A program made the position numbers and the translations under genes. Under the pieces are notes generated by a model that saw only the letters and a list, made by a program, of their open reading frames with translations, was not told the DNA's origin and did not search any database. A DNA stretch of 64,000 nucleotides, taken from assembly GCA_001574975.1 (NCBI GenBank), contig KQ965770.1, forward strand, positions 78,960 to 142,959, in the 5' to 3' direction. Source of the DNA: Gonapodya prolifera JEL478. Taxonomy: Eukaryota; Monoblepharomycota; Monoblepharidomycetes; Monoblepharidales; Gonapodyaceae. Positions 56,967-64,000 of this stretch are shown here, one piece after another (the stretch's first letter is position 1; every line of letters starts with the position of its first letter).

Positions 56967-57690
56967 ATGTCTGAATCACACTTCCGCGACTCGCTCGCCG
57001 CCTTCAAAACAACAAACACAGCCAATGCTCCCTTCTCCCTCTCCTCCATCGCCTCGGCTGCTCCCCTTGACAGACTGCAAACCTGGACATCAAATCTTCG
57101 TGTTGGTGCCCAAGAAACGACAGAGCGAGGACTCGCCGGGCTCGGATTTTCCACCCAGCAGCAGCAAGAGGATGTCTGCGGGTGCTCCAGGTTCCAGCGC
57201 TACGTGGCGTTCGGCCTCATGGTGGCGGGCGGAGTGTTCTTCCTCTTCGTGGTGAGACTGGCACGTCTTCTGGATGGTTCCAGCTCATAACACAATGCAA
57301 ACCCTCGCGCAGGCGTTCCTCACTCTTCCCATGATCCTCCTGTCCCCCGGCAAGTTCGCCTTCTCCTTTTCCTTCGGCACAATCCTCCTCCTCATGTCGC
57401 CCGCCGTCCTCCGCGGCCCGAGAACGCACTTACAGCACATGACCTCTCCCGACCGCCTTCCGTTCACCGCAGCGCTCATGGGGAGCTGGGCGGGCGTCGT
57501 CTACTTCACAGTCGCGTCGCCGAGCTACGTCTTTGCACTGTTCTTCGGCCTGCTGCAGACGTTGACGCTGGTGTGGTACGTCCTGTCGTACTTTCCCGGT
57601 GGGAGTGGAGCGATGCTGGGAATGGTGAGGATGTGTCTACCCTGGAGCTGGATGGGACGCGGGGGTGGGACCGGGTGGTTGCCTCTGTGA
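56967..57690 (+). CDS. SFT2: Sft2-like Golgi vesicle transport protein
   Basis: A tetraspan protein of the Sft2/Got1 family, which supports retrograde fusion with the Golgi. The N-terminal cytosolic part is 'MSESHFRDSLAAFKTTNTAN'. The family block 'CGCSRFQRYVAFGLMVAGGV' precedes an intron (57251-57312). Then come 'AFLTLPMILLSPGKFAFSFS', 'GTILLLMSPAVLRGP', 'HMTSPDRLPFTAALMGSWAG' and 'ALFFGLLQTLTLVWYVLSYF', ending 'GGTGWLPL'. The R-F-x-x-F, P-x-KFA and S-F-x-GP-x-x-H-x-x-H/ER patterns of Sft2 are all visible. About 220 residues, normal. Confidence 0.93.
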
Positions 57691-58004
57691 AGTGCTCGAG
57701 GCCAAATGTGCGATAGCGCTGACCGAGGACACGAACGAGCCTAAGCGCGAAGCGCTAACCGAGGACACGAGCAAAGCGAGGCGTCCGCTGGAGGCGAATA
57801 CACCGCGAAGCGGAATTGTACTTTGGGGAGCGGAAGGACCTGTTACGAACTCTAGAGAAAAATGAAATTCCCACCGTCGAGACCTAATGCAAGTGCCTCT
57901 AGAATTCTCGTTGTAAATACATGTGACGCTAATCATGATGTTGGACTGAGGAAGAATGGACGGAAGAACACTCTCCGTCCGCACGCAACATTCACCACGA
58001 CCAG
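57691..58004. other. Short intergenic stretch
   Basis: Between Sft2 and the thioesterase gene on the same strand. A short near-direct repeat lies at 57714-57775 ('GCGCTGACCGAGGACACGA' and 'GCGCTAACCGAGGACACGA', 27 bp apart). No gene. Confidence 0.5.
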
Positions 58005-58984
58005 ATGCCACCGCTTCCCAAACCACCCGCTCTCGAAATTGCTCGATCGTATCTCCAAAGGCTCGTCGGAAGCGGCGGGATGGATTCGCGAGTGTTTCCC
58101 CATGTGAGCGCGTTGTCGCAATTCGACTCAAGAGTCCACCGTGGTCTTGGGTGGATCCGACTCTCGACGATTGACTTTGCATACGTTTTCTCGCTCGAAT
58201 ACCTCCGGGTTTTCGTGGTCGATGCCGCGATCAGCTTGCCGTAACGGAGGCGATCCCCGGCCGAGTACGATGCGAGCTCGTCGTGACGAAAGAGGTCGCG
58301 GTACGTTGTATCACGGCCTGCTCAAAGCTTGATTAGACGTGAGCTGACTGTCTGACAGTCCTTTCTTGCTCCTTTACCAGAACAAGCATGACACGATTCA
58401 CGGTGAGCATGAGCAGGAGCGGGGCGATTCGGTCCGTTGAGAGCCAAATGTCGTGATTCCCGATGGTGTTTAAGGAGGGGCGATTGCGAGTCTTGTTGGT
58501 GAGTTTTACATGGACTTCTTTCCATGTTTTATGGAGTGAGGATGATGGGGTTAGGATGGGAAACCGAACACCACCACCATCAATAGACATCATCGGCTCG
58601 ACCGCCATAGCGACACACGGCCCAAACTACCAGAGCCACGTGTCGGTCGACTTGAACGTCAGCTATCTCAAGTAAGTCCAGCTCCTGCACATGCACCTGC
58701 ACCGCACGGCATCCTCTCCAACAACGTGTTCACGTCACCTTACACCCCCCCCNCACTTCAGAGCCGCCCCCCTCAACTCTAAAGTCCACATCGAGGGCAC
58801 CTGCGACCGGCTCGGCCGCACGCTCGCCTTCACGACCACCACTGTGAAGATGGGGGACGACCTTGTGGCCGTCGGGCGGCATACCAAGTTCATTATGCAG
58901 CCCCGGGCGGTGCATAAAGAGTCAGGGCATGGCGAAAGCAAGAGCAGGCATGGACATTCGGGAAGTGGGGATGGGAAGGAGTAG
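58005..58984 (+). CDS. Acyl-CoA thioesterase 13-like (hotdog fold) protein
   Basis: Six exons join in phase: 'MPPLPKPPALEIARSYLQ...', then 'LAVTEAIPGRVRCELVVTKE', 'NKHDTIHG', a tiny exon 'GAIASLV', 'DIIGSTAIATHG...VSVDLNVSYLK' and 'KVHIEGTCDRLGRTLAFTTT', 'GRHTKFIM'. The HGG-x-x-x-x-x-D element (made from three exons) and 'D-N-Y-L' strand are the Them2/ACOT13 hotdog signature; the active-site Asn/Gly and Asp are present. Such enzymes hydrolyse medium- and long-chain acyl-CoA, often in mitochondria. The C-terminal tail is His/Ser/Gly-rich ('SRHGHSGSGDGKE'), not typical for the family. An N base (58753) lies in the last intron. Confidence 0.88.
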
Positions 58985-59172
58985 CTGTTTTAGGTAGCAC
59001 GAAACAATATTATTGGGCGGATATTGTACATCATTGCAACAAGATGCAAATTACAAGGAGCTGAAGTATGCGTGTACTTAAAGTTATCGGTCTCAAACGA
59101 TTTGAAAGAATTGACTGAAATATACTAATTTTATATCTCTTTGCCCATCACTGACCAATGCACATCATCAAC

Positions 59173-60134
59173 TCACTCGAAAGTCACCGTGATGTCGCGA
59201 ATGTTCGAGCGAGCACCGTTGGCGGATTCCATCAGCTGCCTTTGGGTTCCGGCCCATCGGATTGGCACTTCTTGCCACCTGTATTCTTGGTTTCCCGAGA
59301 CGCGGCCACTCGTGAGGTTGTTCGAAGCTGGATACCCGTCAAAGGACTCCTGGCTGTTGTGTTTATCTTCGACCCACCGAGAGGGTGCTGAACTCACTGG
59401 ATCAATCGGGAGGGCATGGAGACGTGGTATTTGGCGTGATCTGCCTGGGGCAGCTGGTGACTGAGGAGCGCGACATACCGGGCGGGTTGACTGACTGGTA
59501 CACGACCGGAACCGAGGTGAGCTGATGGAGCACCACAAGGCTTGGTCTCCCCGCGGCGTGCTCTGGGAACTCGGTCGGCGGTGGGGCGCGTTGTCCACCT
59601 CCGCCTTGTTGCGAACGAGGCCTTACTTTCTTGCGTTTGGTTGCCTTTTGCTTTATGGAGTGTCAGGAGCTGGATGGAAGGTCGGGGAGGAAAGCAGCTG
59701 ATAGGACTCAGAGCAGATTGTGGACAGCGGAAGGATGGTACACAGAGGAAGAACTTTGCCATAGTCAAGTGTACTTCGCGATTGTACGCTGCACTTTTAC
59801 ATACAGGGATGTTTGCTACAGTTTCTGTGACCCATTGTCCCTTGCGAAACACCGAACTCCGTCCGATACCCCCAGGAGCGGTATTTATAACCCCATTCCT
59901 GACTTCGTCCCATCTCCAATCACCCCACCCGCCCGCACGGATACCTCCTTCGACTCCAGCACTGAGGCACCCGACGTGTTCGATTCTGATTTGAGGACGG
60001 ACGATGCAGTCACTGGGGAGAGGAATGTGCGGCGAATTTCGGTGATGGAGACTGATTTGAGGGTGGAGAGTTGAGCACAAAGTGAAGAAAACATTGAGAA
60101 AAGGGCAGACGGAAAGGGTAAGGTCATGACCCAC
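59173..60134 (-). CDS. Unrecognised protein, uncertain
   Basis: The end looks coding: 'GRVPVSQPARYVALLSHQLP' and 'HAKYHVSMPSRLI', joined by a good intron (donor GTGAGT near 59400, acceptor ACAACAG near 59357) to 'HQESFDGYPASNNLTSGRVS' and 'GARSNIRDITVTFE'. Upstream the frame stays open to about 60134 but without clear coding character, and a plus-strand frame (59900-60074) is also plausible. No domain recognised. Confidence 0.3.
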
Positions 60135-60170
60135 GTATTACAAGAAAGTACGTGCTGCCCGTGCACGCAT

Positions 60171-60600
60171 TTATTGCATCCAACACCGTGACAGTTTCGA
60201 CGAGCGTGTTCCTGGCGTGGAAGGACGCAACGCAAATTGGGCATTTTAGAGTGCAACACAGCACGAGGGACGGGACTGACTCACCCCGCTGCGATCTTGG
60301 TCCCATTGACGAAGAACGTGATGCAGTTGACGACGCCAAAGAGGGCCGTGATGATGCACATGGAGCCCAGTTTGTAAAACACCGGCTGCTCTGGGAACCG
60401 ATTCGGGGGGACTCGTCCCTTCCTTTTGGTTGCGAACGGGGCCTTTCTGCTTGCAAGTCGCTTTTTGGTGGACGACTTACATCTCCTCAGTGCTTGGAAC
60501 CGTTACTCTAGACGGGAGCAGCTGGTTGCAATACGGGATCGGAAAACTGCAGAAGAACCAGTTAATACTAGACGAAAATGTATGCGAGCCTCTTATAAAC
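60171..60600 (-). CDS. Possible small single-helix membrane protein
   Basis: An exon (about 60446-60298) reads 'PFATKRKGRVPPNRFPEQPV' then 'YKLGSMCIITALFGVVNCIT' with one transmembrane helix, then 'FFVNGTKIAAG'. After a GTGAGT donor, the acceptor near 60213 adds 'TRSSKLSRCWMQ' and TAA (60171). The 5' exon near 60500 is not fixed. Basic before the helix, polar after it. Not recognised. Confidence 0.35.
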
Positions 60601-60678
60601 TCGATTGCATCGAATCAAGCATGATTTGAGCAACAAAACGCAAGCTTTGTTTTCCGTTCGGTGATTACTTCATCTCAA

Positions 60679-62485
60679 CTATGGAACCGCCCGTCTCAAC
60701 CTCGGGTCGTTCCAATACCCATCGTCGTAGACCATCTGCGCGTCCACTTCGCTGACTTTGACAGGTCTTCCTCGACCTGCTGCAATCGGGGTCCCTATGA
60801 CTGCACGTTTGGCACCATCTTGGGCCACCCCCGAAGAAGAACTATCAGGCTTTGAGGTTTCCAAACGATAGGATTCCCTGTCCAGAGCACGCTCTACGCG
60901 GCGAACCTCCCTCTCCAAAATGTCCGGGGTGTCCATTCGAACGTCTTCTGGAGGTTTCTGCAACAGTGGATTCCCTAGAGTTGCGCCACTTGCAGGTCGT
61001 TTCGATTCCCTGCCATCAAATCTTTCGATAGGTCCCGAATGTTCTTCTTCTCCTTGCGCGCTACCCTCCTCGTCAAAACCATCGCCTGACTCAAACTCAG
61101 TCTCATCCCGCTCTCCCAGGTACTCCTCCTCAATCGTATCGAAAAACTCCTCCATGTTCAAATCATCAAAGTAGTCCGCGTCAGTCAGATCGTCCACGTT
61201 GAACTGCCCCGCGCTTTCCGGATCTGCATGGAGTCCTGCACCACCCGCCCACTTCCTCGGCACGCGCACTTCGGACAAGTCCAGCTCCTTATCACTCGAA
61301 GGATAGTACCCAGACGCGTGGTCCACGTCCTTGGCAACGCGCAGCACCAGCCTGAGGTCTTCGACCGCGAGGGGGAGGAACCCGACGAGACCAAAGTCTT
61401 CCACGAGGGATACGAGTGACTCCGTAAGATCGTTATAGCGAGCCAAGAAGGGGTCGTCCGAGATGGGTGACGTGAGCAGGGTTTCTAATGACGTTGCCGA
61501 GAGGTACATTGAAAGTCGGGCAGGAAGCGGGTTGGCAGGAGCATTTAGAGAATCGCGATTATCACTGTTGCGATCAAGAACCATGGATACAGAAGGGGAA
61601 AGGGTGTCTATCTTGGAGAGGATGGAAATGAAGGGATAGGAGAGGTGCAGCATCGTCTGCAGAGACAGGATCAGTGCAGAGAGGTACAGGTTCGGGTGGA
61701 GGACGAGATGAGAGGGTATTAGGTTAACGACTGTGAGCTGATATAAGGGCGTGTGAGAAGGGAACTGGGCCGTCGTAGGTAGACATTGATGGCACATACG
61801 CGGTATCCAAGACGTTTTTCTAGCACTTCCAGTACTTTTGGAACCGCAGTATGGTTTGTCACCAGTTCCACTTGCCCAGGAAGATCCAGAATGAGGTATT
61901 TATCTGATTCGATTTTCAACACGACCATGTCAGGACTCGTACCGCTTCAATCAGTGACGACGACGTACTTCCGCTTACGCCGTACTACCTTTGATATTGC
62001 TCTTTGATAGCTCATCAACAAACCAGTCCAGATTCTTCTCGAGGTAATCGAGACAGTAGAGCATTCCTCCGTTCGGACCAAGTTGTACGGCTTCCATGGC
62101 GTCTTCCAGCGTTATGAGGTCGAAAATTGATAGCACCGGTGTATATCTTTGGGGTCGAATCCCATAAAGCTTCTGTCGTTTCACCAAACAGTGCCATCAA
62201 GTGGTTCGAACTCACGGTATATTCTCGTTTGCTGGATCGAGATTCACAACGGCGACATCCCTAGTTCAAGCTGTATCTCACCACAAATTCAAGCGTACAA
62301 TCATCATTTTGTAGAACCACTAACCTGCCTGCAAGTCCAAGGAAGTGAGCCATTGACTTGCAATATGTCGTCTTTCCACTTCCTGGGGGACCGACGACGA
62401 TCTGGCAGGTGACGAGTGGGTCGTCTCAGACAATTGTGAAGTCATCCGCAAAAGAAAAATGTCCGTTGACCTGTGCAAAAGGCAT
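60679..62485 (-). CDS. GPN2: GPN-loop GTPase 2 with long acidic C-terminal extension
   Basis: GPN GTPases help assemble and import RNA polymerase II. 'MPFAQ' joins across an intron to the P-loop '[20 protein letters not shown]'. Then '[14 protein letters not shown]' (G2 region), '[20 protein letters not shown]' with the defining Gly-Pro-Asn loop, '[16 protein letters not shown]' (G3), '[20 protein letters not shown]' and '[14 protein letters not shown]' (G4, NKxD position SKID). '[19 protein letters not shown]' ends the normal domain. The final ~220 residues are unusual: acidic ('[20 protein letters not shown]') then '[20 protein letters not shown]' and a basic end, absent from typical ~300-350-residue Gpn2. 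The start lies about 325 bp from the divergent Pam16 gene. Confidence 0.92.
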
Positions 62486-62810
62486 CGATACACTGATTTT
62501 GTGATGTTGCTTTGGACACGACCACACAAAGCTTTTCCACACGTCACAAACACCAATCGCGCAGCAACTGCGCTCGTGCGTCTGCGGAAAGAGAACTTGC
62601 GATCAGGCGTCACTACTGCGGAGCCCTCGCTTCTTTCTCAAGGAACCGGACCGACAAGGAACGATCTGCACACTTCACTTCACGTTTTGATACTCTGGAC
62701 ACATCGACACAAAGCCACATCACTGCAATGGTTATTATCCAAACATCACATTATCTGCTATTGGAGCTCGCTCTAAATATCCCTCACATCTCCATCTTTG
62801 ATGATCCCAG

Positions 62811-63349
62811 TCTCTTCCTCGAATTATCACCCAAATCGTCCTCCAAGGGACCACGATAGTTGGAAAGGCTTTTGTGGAGGCATGGCGGGAGGTGGCTGCC
62901 TGTGAGTGTAGTCGAAACCGACTCTGCCTCTGTTGCTATTGATATTCACGGGATGTGGTTTCCCCTGTAGCTGCCGTGAACGATGCTGCCCGAGCTGCCA
63001 CTGCCGGTGGACCCAAAGCGAATGCTATGACGCGGCAAACAGGAATGTCTTTTGAGGAGGCGACGATGATTCTTCACGTCGATAAGGAAAGCCCGTCCCC
63101 CGAAGAGGTTCTCAAACGTTATGAGCAGCTCTTCAAGGTCAACGCCCCGGCAAGAGAGGGGGGGCAGGGCAGTTTTTACCTTCAGAGTAAAGTTTTCCGG
63201 GCAAAGGAGCGAATAGACATGGAGCTCGCGGTGAGTTCCGAGTCGTTCATTATATTATGTGACGACATGTCATCCATCATTCACCACGTCATCAACCTTG
63301 ACACATACTTTCTACGGCTTAACAGGAGCGCGAAAAGTTGGAAATTTGA
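62811..63349 (+). CDS. PAM16: Mitochondrial import motor subunit Pam16/Tim16
   Basis: Pam16 is the J-like partner of Pam14/Tim14 in the TIM23 import motor, at the matrix face of the inner membrane. Exon pieces: 'LPRIITQIVLQGTTIVGKAF' and 'VEAWREVAA', then 'SAVNDAARAATAGG', 'MSFEEATMILHVDKESPSPE', 'EVLKRYEQLFKVNAP' and 'GSFYLQSKVFRAKERIDMEL', and a last short exon 'EREKLEI' with TGA at 63349. The J-like domain lacks the HPD motif, as expected for Pam16. Exon 2 begins after an AG at 62810; the first exon with the ATG is not resolved. Introns at 62902-62971 and 63230-63325. Confidence 0.92.
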
Positions 63350-63387
63350 GACGCCTACCGACCAACGATACCCAGACGGGGTTGAAC

Positions 63388-63552
63388 ATGTTGCACATTC
63401 ATCTTATGGACATTTACGCCATCTCTATCTTGGCATTGATTATCTGGATAGTAACTACCACTCTTCTTCGATACCCGATTAGAAAGGCATTTGTAACATG
63501 CTATATCATCTCAAATGAACCAGGAATCTTCACGAAAACTCAGTACCTATGA
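63388..63552 (+). CDS. Possible 54-residue membrane peptide
   Basis: From ATG 63388: 'MLHIHLMDIYAISILALIIW' continues as a transmembrane helix, then 'LLRYPIRKAFVTC' and a polar end at 63552. It starts 39 bp after the Pam16 stop, so it may simply be 3' UTR. The rest to 64000 shows no supported gene; a short frame at 63697-63897 has no recognisable features. Confidence 0.2.
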   Translation: MLHIHLMDIYAISILALIIWIVTTTLLRYPIRKAFVTCYIISNEPGIFTKTQYL

Positions 63553-64000
63553 GAATATGGGGGCTTGGCTCTAGCGTGGCTCATGAAATCGCTGCCACGG
63601 TCTTGCAGCGGTTCAGGAGGTTGGCTCATAATAATGTATTTTGTTTTGAACCTTTCATTCATGCCGAAATTACACCGATCCCGGATCTCTCACTAAATGC
63701 CCGATGAGACGACGAACAACACGTTCGCCCATTCCATTGCCGGTGCGGATACCTCGGCCGCAGAATCGCCGAGAACGCCAGACTCACTCCTTCCGATTAC
63801 CTTTGCATTTCGGATCCGATACCTTACACTTGTGAATCGACCTCGCTTTCTTGCATACGCACAGGGGCCGGGGCCGGCGTGGTCTCCATGGCGATAACAT
63901 GTACGTTGTTGGTGTAAATGCGACGTTTTTCTGTCGTAGGCCTCTTTGATTGACATTTACAACTTTCCATCGATGTCATGTGCATCATCCAAAATGAAGA

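Noticed and set aside
61020-61174. Ser-rich plus-strand frame.
   Set aside because: Antisense of the acidic Gpn2 extension, where GAA/GAG codons read as TTC/CTC or TCx on the other strand.
1-64000. CRISPR arrays, bacterial operons or phage-type systems.
   Set aside because: The DNA is nuclear, intron-rich and eukaryotic; repeats seen are codon-level or microsatellite repeats without spacers.

Overview
This 64-kb window looks like nuclear DNA of a flagellated (zoosporic, chytrid-like) fungus. Fungal signs are a 115-kDa-class NAD-glutamate dehydrogenase, a chitin-deacetylase-like protein, a macrofage-activating-glycoprotein-type surface protein and a PRPP synthetase with Prs5-like insertions. 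Flagellate signs are a long Sfi1/CCDC191-type W-repeat protein and an EFCAB5-like protein, both of families tied to centrioles and cilia. Genes are dense, on both strands, and split by many short GT-AG introns (about 50-120 bp). TAA, TAG and TGA all fall at expected protein ends, so the code is standard. Two N bases (38852, 58753) and a 30-C run show it is draft assembly.

Layout. 0.3-8.1 kb: the W-repeat protein, a disrupted MYND-type gene, and an annexin with a long repetitive N-terminal extension. 8.2-14.7 kb: a possible transporter fragment, a cysteine-rich single-pass surface protein, and a 1.6-kb CpG-starved block with related direct repeats at its ends. 14.8-33.7 kb is the conserved core: NAD-GDH, a degenerate polysaccharide deacetylase, a flavin-reductase-fold protein, an ArsB/NhaD-type transporter, an unknown gene, PRPP synthetase, the eRF1 methyltransferase catalytic subunit (Mtq2/HemK2), a GPI-type surface glycoprotein and the tRNA-splicing endonuclease subunit Sen34.

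34-45 kb is the most dynamic part. It holds a small acidic-protein gene, a decayed Dal5-type transporter, a 5'-truncated short-chain dehydrogenase, an intact SAM methyltransferase, and two diverged copies of a Pro/Met/Gly-rich gene flanking a U2 snRNA gene (minus strand, with TATA box). 45-64 kb returns to housekeeping genes: argininosuccinate synthase, the EFCAB5-like protein, a CAMK-like kinase, the proteasome assembly factor Ump1, Sft2, an ACOT13-like thioesterase, the GPN-loop GTPase Gpn2 and the mitochondrial import subunit Pam16/Tim16.

Functional links are those of ordinary cell biology (amino-acid and nucleotide metabolism, tRNA splicing, splicing, translation termination, proteasome and mitochondrial biogenesis). 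The unusual content is the number of dying genes, the CpG-free block, the duplicated gene around U2, and lineage-specific low-complexity extensions on conserved enzymes. Exon joins were made by eye from reading frame, splice signals and family motifs; single-base breaks could be assembly errors.
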